Shown here: positions 41,240 through 49,894 of the stretch, in pieces
How positions within the stretch are numbered: position 1 is the stretch's first letter
How the letters are laid out: every line of letters begins with the position of its first letter
Made by a program: the position numbers and the translations under genes
Notes under the pieces: generated by a model
What the model saw: only the letters and a program-made list of their open reading frames with translations
The model's database searches: none
Told to the model about the DNA's origin: nothing
DNA from: Cellulomonas sp. KRMCY2
GTDB lineage: Bacteria > Actinomycetota > Actinomycetes > Actinomycetales > Cellulomonadaceae
Assembly (NCBI RefSeq): GCF_000526515.1
Contig: NZ_JAGF01000001.1
Location: 3,038,001 to 3,102,000 of the forward strand
DNA: 64,000 nt
Direction: 5' to 3'

Positions 41240-42214
41240 TCAGAGCTCGCGCAGCCAGCTCAGCGCGGCGATGCCCTGCCCCAGCTGGAACGCTCGCAGG
41301 TTCGCGATGCCCAGCGGTGGGGGCTGGACCGCACCGTGCACGAAGTAGCCGGTGAGCGCGGCCAGGACCGCCCGGACGGCGTCCCGATCGGCGCCGACCG
41401 CATTCGGGTGGGCCCAGAAGAGCGGGTCCGGGTCGCCGCCGTTCTGCATCGCGACGCTGGGCAGCATGCCAAGCAGGTCGAACCAGCGGGCGCCGACCGT
41501 CGCGTGCGGCCAGTCGATGAGCCACACCCGGTCGGGGCCGAGCATCACGTTGTCGGCTCGCAGATCACCGTGCACGAGGGTCGTGCCGGCGCTCGCGGCC
41601 GGCGCCTGGTCGCACCACCCGATGATCTCCGGTAGGTGCGCACGCAGCCACGCACCGTGCGGCCCGACAGCTGCCACGGCGCGGTCCAGCGCGGCGTCGT
41701 CGGCTGCGAGGCTCGCCCATCCGGTCGCGTACGCCTCGACGTCGCCGGACACCGAGCGGAGCCCGTCCGGGGCCGGGGTGCCGGCCGCTGCAAGATCGGT
41801 CAGCGCGGCCAGGACGCGATCGAGGTCCTCGGGCCGCCAGGGCTGCTCGGGCGACCGACCCTCGACCGCCTCGAAGGCGAGGATCACCCACGTCCCGTCG
41901 TCGTCCCACCAGCGCAGCGCCGGGGCGCTCACGGCGGGCGGAAGGAGCGCGGCGACCCGGGCCTCGGCCCGCGCGAGCACGGGGGACTCGGGGTTCTGCT
42001 CGGCGGAGACGGCCTTGACGAACAGCCGCGTTCCGCTGCCGAGCTCGAGCAGGGACGCGTAGCCGGGGCTGAACCCGCTGGTCGCACTCGTCTCGGAGAT
42101 CACATCCGAGCCGGCCAGGGTCGCGATGCGTGTCCGTACGGTACGCGGCAGGTCCGCCCAGGCGAGCCGTGAGCCGCTGAAGGCACGCGGTGGCGGGCTC
42201 GGCTCAGAGGTCAC
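41240..42214 (-). CDS. Aminoglycoside-phosphotransferase-like kinase
   Basis: The 324-residue protein has a small-molecule kinase fold of the APH/choline-kinase type. Brenner's motif is present (VHGDLRADNVMLG) with the metal-binding DWPHA about ten residues later, and the N-terminal nucleotide loop contains SGFSPGYASLLEL and LFVKAVS. The substrate is not clear: such proteins phosphorylate antibiotics, sugars, choline or homoserine, and resistance should not be assumed. The GTG at 42214 avoids overlap with the divergent cysteine desulfurase, whose start is 38 bases away; a longer start is possible in the open frame. Confidence 0.88.
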   Translation of the reverse strand: MTSEPSPPPRAFSGSRLAWADLPRTVRTRIATLAGSDVISETSATSGFSPGYASLLELGSGTRLFVKAVSAEQNPESPVLARAEARVAALLPPAVSAPALRWWDDDGTWVILAFEAVEGRSPEQPWRPEDLDRVLAALTDLAAAGTPAPDGLRSVSGDVEAYATGWASLAADDAALDRAVAAVGPHGAWLRAHLPEIIGWCDQAPAASAGTTLVHGDLRADNVMLGPDRVWLIDWPHATVGARWFDLLGMLPSVAMQNGGDPDPLFWAHPNAVGADRDAVRAVLAALTGYFVHGAVQPPPLGIANLRAFQLGQGIAALSWLREL

Positions 42215-42252
42215 GGGAGGATTGTGCCAGTCCCTTCGTAGACTTCTGCCTC

Positions 42253-43434
42253 GTGACGGCCTACCTCGACCACGCGGCGACGACTCCGATGCACCCGCGT
42301 GCCGTGGAGGCACTGGTCGCGGAGCTCGCCCGCACGGGCAACGCCTCGTCCCTGCACGACGCCGGACGCGCCGCCCGGCGGGTCGTCGAGGAGTCGCGCG
42401 AGCTCGTGGCTGCGCGGCTGGGCGCCAGGCCGAGCGACGTGATCTGGACCGCCGGCGGCACCGAGGCGGACAACCTCGCGGTCAAGGGCCTGTTCTGGTC
42501 CCGCACCACCGCCGAGCCGGCTCGACGTCGGGTCCTGGTCTCGGCCGTGGAGCACCACGCCGTGCTGGACCCCGCGTTCTGGCTCGCCTCGCAGGCCGGT
42601 GCCGAGATCGTCCTGCTGCCCGTCGACCCGGCCGGGCGGCTGGACCTCGGCGCGCTGCGCGCCGAGCTCGACGAGCGCGGCGACCAGGTGGCCCTGATCA
42701 GCGTGATGTGGGCGAACAACGAGATCGGGACCGTGCAGCCGGTGGCCGACGTGGTCGCACTGGCCCGGCGGTACGGGATCCCGGTGCACTCCGACGCCGT
42801 CCAGGCCGCCGGGCAGCTCGAGATCGACTTCGCGTCGAGCGGTCTGGACGCGATGACGGTCTCCGCGCACAAGCTCGGCGGGCCGGTGGGTGTCGGTGCA
42901 CTCCTCGCGCGGCGCGGGCTGGAGCTCACGGCGGTGCTGCACGGTGGCGGTCAGGAGCGCGGCGTGCGGTCCGGGACGTTGCCGGTCGCGCCCATCCGGT
43001 CCTTCGCCGTCGCCGTGGACCTCGCGGTGACGGCCCGTCCGGACGAGGCGGTGCGGCTCGCCGGGTTGCGCGACCGCTTGGTGGCCGGGGTCCGTGCCGC
43101 CGTCCCGCAGGCCGAGCTGCGCGGACCGGAGCCCGGTGACGGGCGGCTGCCCGCGAACGCGCACTTCACCTTCCCGGGCTGCGAGGGGGACTCGCTGCTC
43201 TACCTGCTCGACAGCCGCGGCATCCAGTGCTCGACGGGCTCGGCGTGCCAGGCCGGCGTGCCGCAGCCCTCGCACGTGCTGCTCGCCTCGGGCGTGTCGG
43301 AGACCAGTGCCCGCGGCGCCCTGCGGTTCTCACTCGGCCGGACGTCGACGCAGGCGGACGTCGACGCACTGCTCGCGGCCCTGCCCGAGGTGGTCGAGCG
43401 CGCGACGGCGGCGGGGCTCGCGGCGAGTCCGTGA
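42253..43434 (+). CDS. Cysteine desulfurase (NifS/IscS family)
   Basis: The 393-residue PLP enzyme takes sulfur from cysteine and holds it as a persulfide. The N-terminal TAYLDHAATTPMHPRAVEAL, the PLP lysine in VSAHKLGGPVGVG and the active-site cysteine in IQCSTGSACQAG are typical. In other actinobacteria this gene precedes mnmA, which uses its sulfur for tRNA 2-thiouridine; here mnmA lies 7 kb downstream beyond an accessory block. The GTG at 42253 gives the usual N-terminus. No Shine-Dalgarno is obvious. Confidence 0.96.
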   Translation: MTAYLDHAATTPMHPRAVEALVAELARTGNASSLHDAGRAARRVVEESRELVAARLGARPSDVIWTAGGTEADNLAVKGLFWSRTTAEPARRRVLVSAVEHHAVLDPAFWLASQAGAEIVLLPVDPAGRLDLGALRAELDERGDQVALISVMWANNEIGTVQPVADVVALARRYGIPVHSDAVQAAGQLEIDFASSGLDAMTVSAHKLGGPVGVGALLARRGLELTAVLHGGGQERGVRSGTLPVAPIRSFAVAVDLAVTARPDEAVRLAGLRDRLVAGVRAAVPQAELRGPEPGDGRLPANAHFTFPGCEGDSLLYLLDSRGIQCSTGSACQAGVPQPSHVLLASGVSETSARGALRFSLGRTSTQADVDALLAALPEVVERATAAGLAASP

Positions 43435-43563
43435 GCGGGGTCGGTGCACCGGGTCGGTCTCCCCGTGCCCCGCGGCTCTCGCTCGCCGGGATGTCGGGTC
43501 GCTGAGCGTTGCGCTGGTTGTCCACAGGTCGTCGATCCGGCCGTGCGGCGTGGTTCGCGTTGC

Positions 43564-43569
43564 TAGGGT
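43564..43569 (+). promoter_or_regulatory. Candidate -10 box for leaderless transcript of the DUF6318 gene
   Basis: TAGGGT ends six bases before the ATG at 43576 and no Shine-Dalgarno is present, which fits a leaderless message. It would give the accessory block its own promoter, separate from the cysteine desulfurase. The 43435-43563 stretch shows no other element. Confidence 0.4.
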
Positions 43570-43575
43570 CGCCGC

Positions 43576-44175
43576 ATGGCGCGGGGGGCGATTTCGGTAG
43601 GTCTGTCCATGGTCGGTGTGCTGCTGCTCGGTGGCTGCACCGGGCCGGCGGAGGCGGGGCCGACGCCGAGCGTGGTGGCGCAGGAGACGGGGACGCCGGA
43701 GCCGGGCCCGACGGCGACGCCGGGTGTCGCCCCGGTGACGGCGCCGGTGCGGCCGGCGGAGATGGAGCGGTCGGACGAGGTCGGCGCTGCGGCGGCGGCG
43801 GAGTACTTCCTGCGGCTGTTCCCCTACGTGATGCAGTCGGGTGATCTCGAAGAGTGGGCGCTGATCAGCACCACCGACTGTGAGTTCTGTTCGACGGTGC
43901 GCGGATGGGTTGAGGACTTCGCGGCGGCGGATGAGGACTACGCAGGTGGTGACGTCACGGTGGCGGGCGTGCACGTGTTTCCGCAGGACGCGGTGCTGGG
44001 TGGGTACACCGTCCAGCTGGAGTTCACGCAGGCTGATGCCCGAGTCGCGGGCCCCGATGGCGTCGTCACTCGGTCGGTCGAGGCCTATGGCGAGTATGCA
44101 TTCGTCGACGTGATCAGGTCCCAGACCGGTTGGGTGCTCGTTGAGCTCGTGACCAGGGAAGAGCCCTTGGCATGA
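43576..44175 (+). CDS. DUF6318-like lipoprotein
   Basis: The 199-residue protein has a lipoprotein signal peptide with lipobox LLGGC (Cys near residue 21), then a Pro/Thr/Ala-rich spacer of about 40 residues and a compact domain with AAAAEYFLRLFPYVMQSGDLEEW and a Cys pair in TTDCEFCSTV. This matches the DUF6318 family of actinobacterial lipoproteins, whose function is unknown. The protein should sit outside the membrane. Its stop overlaps the start of the PKD-domain gene (ATGA), so the two are likely made together. Confidence 0.85.
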   Translation: MARGAISVGLSMVGVLLLGGCTGPAEAGPTPSVVAQETGTPEPGPTATPGVAPVTAPVRPAEMERSDEVGAAAAAEYFLRLFPYVMQSGDLEEWALISTTDCEFCSTVRGWVEDFAAADEDYAGGDVTVAGVHVFPQDAVLGGYTVQLEFTQADARVAGPDGVVTRSVEAYGEYAFVDVIRSQTGWVLVELVTREEPLA

Positions 44176-45092
44176 ACGCGATCTCCGCGAGGGTGTGCAT
44201 CTGCGTCGCCGTGAGCCTGTTCCTTGGTGCAGGGAGCGCAAGCGCCACGTCGGTCGACGTCCGTCGCGACGAGCCGGCGACGTCGACGGAAGTCGACGAG
44301 CCGAGCATCCGGGGTGCGGGTGACGGCGATGGGATGACGTTCGCCGGAGCGGAGACGACCGAGACGGACCCGTCGGTGACCGATGTGGCCACGTCGCCAA
44401 CGATCGTCCCGACCTTCGTCGAGCGCCGGATTCCGGTGGTTGTGTGCGGTACCGAGTCGGACCTGGCCGCCTCCGGGGCGCCGTGTGTCGACGGAGCGGA
44501 GACGTTCGCTCGGGCGCGCGTCTGCGCGGATGGCTCCGAGGCGCTGCCGCCCTTGTGGCGTCGTGACGTCGATCCGGCCACCGGGCTGGGAGTGGGCCCG
44601 TGGGTTCGGGTCGACGAGGGGTACTGCCCGGAGGATGACGCCGCCGTCGTCCTGACGGTCGAGGAGTTCCGTCGTCTGCCGCTGGTCGCGTCGGTCCCGA
44701 CGTTCCAGCCTGCTGGTGGTCGGGCGTTGGTCAACAAGGATCTGATCGTGTTCACCGACCCGGCCCCGCAGGAGCTTTCGACCGTGATCCTCGGCACGCC
44801 GGTCCTGGTCCGCGCGACGCCGGTCGGGTACGCGTGGGACTTCGGTGACGGGTCGGCGCCGCTGGTCACGACCGACCCTGGTCGGCCCTACCCGGACTAC
44901 TCGGTGGCCCACCTGTATGGGTCGCTCGGCACGTTCGAGGTGCGGCTGGTCACGACCTGGCAGGGGGTCTACCAGGTCGCCGGTGCCGGTCCGTGGCTCG
45001 CCGTGGCCGGGACCGCGCAGACGACGTCGGCGCCGTATGGGGTGGGCATCGAGGAGGCCCGCACCTACCTGGTCCAGGACTCCCAGGGCTAG
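44172..45092 (+). CDS. Secreted PKD-domain protein
   Basis: The 306-residue protein has a signal peptide (about residues 1-26, ending near GSASA), a Thr/Glu/Asp-rich spacer, a cysteine-containing region (VVVCGTESD, GAPCVDGAE, ARVCADG, EGYCPEDD) and a C-terminal PKD-like domain with YAWDFGDGSAP and HLYGSLGTFEVRLVTTW. PKD domains mediate binding to sugars or proteins outside the cell. No sortase motif or catalytic domain is present. It overlaps the DUF6318 lipoprotein gene and converges with the anti-sigma gene, so the pair likely forms one surface unit of unknown role. Confidence 0.85.
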   Translation: MNAISARVCICVAVSLFLGAGSASATSVDVRRDEPATSTEVDEPSIRGAGDGDGMTFAGAETTETDPSVTDVATSPTIVPTFVERRIPVVVCGTESDLAASGAPCVDGAETFARARVCADGSEALPPLWRRDVDPATGLGVGPWVRVDEGYCPEDDAAVVLTVEEFRRLPLVASVPTFQPAGGRALVNKDLIVFTDPAPQELSTVILGTPVLVRATPVGYAWDFGDGSAPLVTTDPGRPYPDYSVAHLYGSLGTFEVRLVTTWQGVYQVAGAGPWLAVAGTAQTTSAPYGVGIEEARTYLVQDSQG

Positions 45093-45144
45093 TGCGGGCT
45101 CTCGAGAAGGGGTCGTTCCGGTCGCGGCGTGCGGGCGAGCGCTG

Positions 45145-45969
45145 CTACTCCGGCCGTGTGGGTTCGGCGTCGTTGATCACCGTGCCGTCCTTCAAGGTGA
45201 CGGTGTACGTGAGGTCAGGAGCGGGGCCGCCGTTGCCTTCGAGTTCGTCGCCGAACGCGAGGCCGGGCCACCAGGCGAGGTAGCGCCCGTCACCGACGGT
45301 GGCGTACACGGTCTGGCCGTCCGCGGTCCCGATGGTCACCGCAGTGACGTCGTCACCGACGTCACCCAGGGTGAAGGAGACGGTCGGGCGCTGGCGCAGG
45401 TCGAAGGTTCCGGGACCGTGCTGGAAGATCGGGCCCTGCGTGAACTGGCCGTCGACCGGCACGGCGCCCTGGCCGCCGGCCGCAGCGATGTCGAGCTGAT
45501 CGGCGTGGTCGCCGCCGGCAGGCAGGTGAGCCAGGCAGGTCGCGGCCATGGGCTCGTCGCTCGTGTAGAGCAGCCCCACCCAGTCGCCGCGGCGTTCGAC
45601 GAGCGCCAACGCCGGTGAGTCCATCTCCAGTCCGGCATCACGGCAGGCGGCGTCGGCGACGGCGCTGTCGGCAGCGCTGATCGCCTCCGGCTCCGGAGTC
45701 CAGGAGGCGTAGGCGGCGTCGGTGACCGTGAGCTCGGGGATCACCCAGGTGACGGCCACCGCTGCGACGGCGACGGGGATCGCCACCCAGCGCAGGCGTC
45801 GGGCTCGGCCGGTGGGCGCCGGGGCAGGGCGCGGGCCCGGGCTGCCGGGTTCGCCGGCGAGGATCTGGTGCAGCCTCGCGGCGGCGTGTCGTCGGGCGGT
45901 GTCGTCGGGCTCGACGTGGGGTGCTGCGTCGAGTGCGCGCAGGGCGGTCAGGTCGGTGTCGTTGTTCAT
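45145..45969 (-). CDS. Anti-sigma-factor-like membrane protein
   Basis: The 274-residue protein has a cytosolic N-terminus with LTALRALDAAPHVEPDDTARR, one transmembrane helix at about residues 57-76 (WVAIPVAVAAVAVTWVI), and a secreted domain of about 195 residues with two cysteines. It follows the ECF sigma gene directly, and the N-terminus resembles that of actinobacterial sigma-linked membrane proteins (CU044_5270-like). I infer that it controls the sigma factor. ATG at 45969 with GGAG eight bases upstream is preferred; a GTG at 45978 would overlap the sigma stop. It lacks a visible HxxxCxxC zinc motif. Confidence 0.75.
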   Translation of the reverse strand: MNNDTDLTALRALDAAPHVEPDDTARRHAAARLHQILAGEPGSPGPRPAPAPTGRARRLRWVAIPVAVAAVAVTWVIPELTVTDAAYASWTPEPEAISAADSAVADAACRDAGLEMDSPALALVERRGDWVGLLYTSDEPMAATCLAHLPAGGDHADQLDIAAAGGQGAVPVDGQFTQGPIFQHGPGTFDLRQRPTVSFTLGDVGDDVTAVTIGTADGQTVYATVGDGRYLAWWPGLAFGDELEGNGGPAPDLTYTVTLKDGTVINDAEPTRPE

Positions 45970-45974
45970 GTCGA

Positions 45975-46520
45975 TCACTCCGTTGCTGGGATCTCGGTGA
46001 GCTGGACCGAGGAGGTGGTGGTCTCGACCTGTCGGCGCAGCGACAGGCGCGCGCGATGGAGCCTGATCCGGTAGGCGGTCGATGAGATGCCGAGCACCCG
46101 GCCGGCCTGTGGCGAGGGCAGGTCCTCCCAGATCGCCAGGGACAGGACCTCCTGGTCTTCGGGGCGCAGTCGCCGCCAGGCTGCTGCGAGGTCGACGCGC
46201 CGGGAGATCAGGTCGTCCTCGGCGTCGGTGGACGAACTGGTCGTGGCGGCGAGCCGCACCTCGAGGGCGCCGCGCCGGACCTGCCCGCGCTGGTCGTTGA
46301 GCAGGCAGTTCCGGGCAGTGCCGAACAGCCACGCCCGCGCGTCATCGGCCCTCTCGGGGACGTCGTCGAACCGTCGCCAGGTGATCAGGAATGCCTCGTG
46401 GACGATGTCCTCGGCGCGCTCCGGGCCGGCCCTCCGCTGCACGAACCGCAGCACGTCGGTGTAGGCCCGGTCGTACAGGTCCGCGAACCGTTGCTCGCGG
46501 GTCTGCTCTGGTGAGTGCAT
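45975..46520 (-). CDS. ECF-type RNA polymerase sigma factor
   Basis: The 181-residue protein has sigma region 2 (RFADLYDRAYTDVLRFVQRR, then AEDIVHEAFLITWRRFDDVP) and region 4 (WRRLRPEDQEVLSLAIWEDL, with the helix-turn-helix in SPQAGRVLGISSTAYRIRLH). Length and layout are those of an ECF factor. The ATG at 46520 gives a short N-terminus before region 2; an upstream extension in the same frame is not needed. It precedes the putative anti-sigma gene and is divergent from the GNAT-AAA+ gene, so one or both of these may be among its targets. Confidence 0.9.
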   Translation of the reverse strand: MHSPEQTREQRFADLYDRAYTDVLRFVQRRAGPERAEDIVHEAFLITWRRFDDVPERADDARAWLFGTARNCLLNDQRGQVRRGALEVRLAATTSSSTDAEDDLISRRVDLAAAWRRLRPEDQEVLSLAIWEDLPSPQAGRVLGISSTAYRIRLHRARLSLRRQVETTTSSVQLTEIPATE

Positions 46521-46726
46521 ACCTGTACTTGTCCGGATCCCGTCATCTGTTTCGCGGCCGGGCCAAGGCGGCACGTCCATCACAGTGAACCGTCTCGTGC
46601 GCGTCCTCGGCACGCATCCATCGACCGAGCCCCTGCGCGGCGGACGCGGCAGTAACGTGATCGTCGACGCAGGCCGGGATCCGGCGGACGCCGACGTGAC
46701 AACGACTCGGACGAGTGGGGACGCAC

Positions 46727-48013
46727 ATGCCGGGATGGCGACTCAGGGAGTTCCACGCCGATGACCTCGACGGCATCCTGCGGCTGTGGGAGGTCGCCAC
46801 GCGCGACAATGCCGAGCCCGTGTACGGGCTCGCCGAGGTCCTCGCGTCCTGCCAGAAGGACCACGCGCTGGTGGCCGTGCACGGCGAGGAGATCGTCGGT
46901 GCCGTCGTCGGCCGCGCGGCGCACGCACAGGGCTGGATCGTCTTCCTCGCCACCGCCGAGCAGTGGCGCGACCGCGGCATCGGGACGGCCCTGCTGGCCG
47001 CGCTGGAGAAGCGGATGGAGCCGCACGGCCTGACCAAGCTCTCCGCGCTGCTGCCCGAGTCCGAGACCCGGGTCGACGACTTCCTGGGGCAGGGCTTCGA
47101 GGTCAAGAGCCGCCTGCGCTACTTCGAGCGCCGGCTCCCGGTGCAGCGCGAAGAGCTCGGTGCGCTCAGCGAGCTCGGCGGACGCATCCTGCCGAGGGGC
47201 CTGTGGGACGCCGTCGGCGGGATGCAGCGTGAGAAGGACCTGCTCGAACGCAGGCTCGTGCTTCCGCTGGCCAAGCCGGACCTCGCCGAGCAGTACGGGA
47301 TCGTCCCGCCGCGTGCGGTCATGCTCTTCGGCCCTCCGGGGACCGGCAAGACGACGTTCGCCAAGGCGATCGCGTCGCGGCTCGAGTGGTCGTTCGTCGA
47401 GGTGTTCCCGTCACGGCTCGCCGCCGATCCGCGGGGGCTTGCCGGCGCGCTGCGGGAGACCTTCGACAAGATCGCCGACCTCGAGCACGCGGTCGTCTTC
47501 ATCGACGAGGTCGAGGAGATCGCCGCCCGGCGCAAGGGCGAACCGCCGTCGCCCATGCAGGGCGTGACCAACGAGCTGCTCAAGATCATCCCGGTGTTCC
47601 GCGAGCAGCCCGACCGGCTCCTGGTGTGTGCGACCAACTTCATCCGGATCCTCGACTCCGCGTTCCTGCGCCACGGCCGGTTCGACTACGTCATCCCGAT
47701 CGGCCTGCCCGACGACGCCGCGCGTCGCGCCATCTGGGACCGCTACATCCCGCCGTCGGTGTCCGGGAGCGTCGACCTCGACCTGCTCGTCCAGAACAGC
47801 GAGGGCTTCTCGCCGGCGGACATCGAGTACGCCGCTCGCAAGGCCTCCCAGCAGGCGCTCGAGACCTCGCTCGACACCGACGACGAGTCCGCCCGTGCGA
47901 TCGGACCGTCCACGACGGACTACCTCGATGCGATCGGTGGGACCAAGGCGACCGTCTCGGTCGAGGTCGCTGCGGAGTTCCTCGACGACATCGCGTCGAT
48001 CGCGCGCCTCTGA
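46727..48013 (+). CDS. GNAT acetyltransferase fused to a Cdc48/FtsH-type AAA+ ATPase
   Basis: The 428-residue protein joins two domains. Residues about 4-135 form a GNAT fold with the acetyl-CoA motif EQWRDRGIGTALLAALEKRM. From about residue 158 a classical AAA+ module follows: the VGG motif (LWDAVGGMQREKDLL), Walker A GPPGTGKT at about 202-209, Walker B VVFIDEVEEI, sensor 1 LLVCATNF, arginine-finger box HGRFDYVIPIGLPD and sensor 2 GFSPADIEYAARKA. There is no protease or membrane segment. ATG at 46727 follows GTGGGGACGCAC; a GTG at 46715 is possible. Its partner and role are unknown; it precedes the GH5 gene by 24 bases. Confidence 0.9.
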   Translation: MPGWRLREFHADDLDGILRLWEVATRDNAEPVYGLAEVLASCQKDHALVAVHGEEIVGAVVGRAAHAQGWIVFLATAEQWRDRGIGTALLAALEKRMEPHGLTKLSALLPESETRVDDFLGQGFEVKSRLRYFERRLPVQREELGALSELGGRILPRGLWDAVGGMQREKDLLERRLVLPLAKPDLAEQYGIVPPRAVMLFGPPGTGKTTFAKAIASRLEWSFVEVFPSRLAADPRGLAGALRETFDKIADLEHAVVFIDEVEEIAARRKGEPPSPMQGVTNELLKIIPVFREQPDRLLVCATNFIRILDSAFLRHGRFDYVIPIGLPDDAARRAIWDRYIPPSVSGSVDLDLLVQNSEGFSPADIEYAARKASQQALETSLDTDDESARAIGPSTTDYLDAIGGTKATVSVEVAAEFLDDIASIARL

Positions 48014-48037
48014 GCCCGACCTCTGAAGGAGACGACG

Positions 48038-49582
48038 ATGTCTGCACGCCGCCGCGCCGTTGTCGTGGTGCTCGTCGCACTGTTCGCGTTCGGGGCCGGT
48101 CTCGGCGTCTACGCCCTGCTGAGCCCGGCCGACGGCCCGGGCCCCGAGTTCGTGACCCGCGACGGCGACCAGTTCATGCTCGACGGCGAGCCGTTCTACG
48201 CCGCCGGATCGAACAACTACCGGCCGATGTTCCTCGACCCGACAGTCGTCGACCAGATCATGGCTGCGGTCGCGGACAACGACCACCGGGTGCTGCGCGC
48301 CTGGGCGTTCAACGACATCGGCGACCCCGCGGACCCGACCACGTCGATCGACCCGCAGAACACCACGACCTACTTCCACTCCTGGGATCCCGCGGCCGAG
48401 GCCCCCGCCTTCAACGACGGCGAGACCGGCCTGGAGCAGCTCGACTACATGGTGGCCTCGGCCAAGGAGCACGGCGTCCGGCTCGTCCTGCCCTTCGTGA
48501 ACAACTGGGGCCCCTACGGCGGGATGGACCAGTACGTCAGGTGGGCCGGCGCCGAGTTCCACTCCGACTTCTACACCGACGCGACGATCCGCCAGTGGTA
48601 CAAGGACTGGGTCGAGCACCTGCTCAACCGGGTCAACACGATCACCGGCGTCGCGTACAAGGACGAGCCGACGATCATGGCCTGGGAGCTCGCGAACGAG
48701 CCGCGCTGCGTCGCCTCGGGGAGCTACGAGGCGGGCCCCGACTGCACGACCGACACGCTGACCGCGTGGGCCACCGAGATGGCCGCCTTCGTGAAGTCCG
48801 TCGACGGCAACCACCTGGTCGGCCTCGGCGACGAGGGCTTCTGGTGCGAGCCGGACGGTGAGCACTGGACCGACGACTGCAGCCAGGGCGTCGACGCGCG
48901 CGCCATCGCGCAGCTCGAGGACATCGACATGGTCGGCCTGCACCTGTACCCGGACCACTGGGACACGACGGTCGACTGGTCCGAGCAGTACGTCATCGAG
49001 CACGTCGCGCTGGCCGCCGACGTGGACAAGCCGGTCTTCATCGGCGAGTACGGCTGGCGCGGCGACGCCCCCCGCAGCATCGTCTTCCACCAGTGGATGA
49101 GCGCGTACTTCGAGCAGGGCGGCGACGTCGCGCTCTACTGGCTGATGCAGCCGAGGGACCAGTTCACGACCCCGCCGGACTCCGACGGGTTCACCGCCTA
49201 CTGCCCGTCGGCGGTCTGCACCCAGGTGGGCCAGTGGACACGTGCCGTGGCCGACGGCGACCGCGACCAGCCACCCGTGGCCGAGGTCGACGTCCTGGTC
49301 GCGACCGAAGGAGTCAGAGGCCTGGCCGACCTGCTGGCCAACGACGTGTCCCTATTCTCCGAGCTCGACCCGACGAGTGTGGACCTCGACCCGGAGGCTT
49401 CGGGTGTGCAGGACGAGGTGACGTCGTCCGACGGCGTGGCTCGGGTGGCCGATGGCGTGCTGACGTACGAACCGGCGGAGGGGTTCGTCGGTCGCAGCGA
49501 GGTCTCGTACACGGTGGCCGATGTCGACGGGCTGGTCAGTGAGCCGGTTGACGTGACTGTGCGGGTGAACGCTGCGGAGTAG
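48038..49582 (+). CDS. Secreted GH5 mannanase-like glycoside hydrolase with Ig-like domain
   Basis: The 514-residue protein has an N-terminal signal anchor or signal peptide (residues 7-28), a GH5-type barrel and a C-terminal Ig/cadherin-like domain (about 412-514, with LLANDVSLFSELDPTSVDLD and GRSEVSYTVADVDG). The acid/base is Glu221 in AWELANEPR and the nucleophile Glu337 in FIGEYGW. The barrel start FYAAGSNNYRP and LRAWAFNDIG resemble subfamily GH5_7 beta-mannanases. It probably acts outside the cell on mannan or a related polymer. The ATG follows CTGAAGGAGACGACG. It is likely co-transcribed with the GNAT-AAA+ gene. Confidence 0.88.
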   Translation: MSARRRAVVVVLVALFAFGAGLGVYALLSPADGPGPEFVTRDGDQFMLDGEPFYAAGSNNYRPMFLDPTVVDQIMAAVADNDHRVLRAWAFNDIGDPADPTTSIDPQNTTTYFHSWDPAAEAPAFNDGETGLEQLDYMVASAKEHGVRLVLPFVNNWGPYGGMDQYVRWAGAEFHSDFYTDATIRQWYKDWVEHLLNRVNTITGVAYKDEPTIMAWELANEPRCVASGSYEAGPDCTTDTLTAWATEMAAFVKSVDGNHLVGLGDEGFWCEPDGEHWTDDCSQGVDARAIAQLEDIDMVGLHLYPDHWDTTVDWSEQYVIEHVALAADVDKPVFIGEYGWRGDAPRSIVFHQWMSAYFEQGGDVALYWLMQPRDQFTTPPDSDGFTAYCPSAVCTQVGQWTRAVADGDRDQPPVAEVDVLVATEGVRGLADLLANDVSLFSELDPTSVDLDPEASGVQDEVTSSDGVARVADGVLTYEPAEGFVGRSEVSYTVADVDGLVSEPVDVTVRVNAAE

Positions 49583-49894
49583 GGGTGGGTGCTGGTGGTG
49601 TCGGGTGGGACGCGGGCGGGCAACCCCACGTTCGTCAGCACCCTCGAGTCTACGGCCCGTGCGGCACGGGATGCAGGGCCCTCATCAGGCGTACGCCGGA
49701 TCGCCCGCCGGCCGACTCGGCCGCGAAACCGTCGTGCGGCGGTGCGGGGTGTTCGAGGGGGCGGAGCTTGTGGCTCGCGTGGCCGGTGGCGTCTGGGGTG
49801 CCAATCAGGGACCCCAAGCCTCACTCCAGTCCCATGATCCGCGCGGTGTGGCGCCCGTCTGCCACGCGAGTGCGGTGCCGGGCACCGCCGCCCG
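49583..49894. other. Intergenic stretch without a recognisable gene
   Basis: Between the GH5 stop and the stop of the convergent membrane-protein gene lie 312 bases with no supported gene. Several frames are open by GC bias, but none shows family-like composition or a ribosome-binding site. A short GCCCGTGCGGCACGGG-type fold near 49655-49672 might serve as terminator. I see no repeats or att-like duplications here. Confidence 0.5.

Noticed and set aside
41240-42214. Aminoglycoside resistance gene
   Set aside because: Only general APH-fold motifs are present. Such kinases have many substrates and nothing nearby points to resistance.
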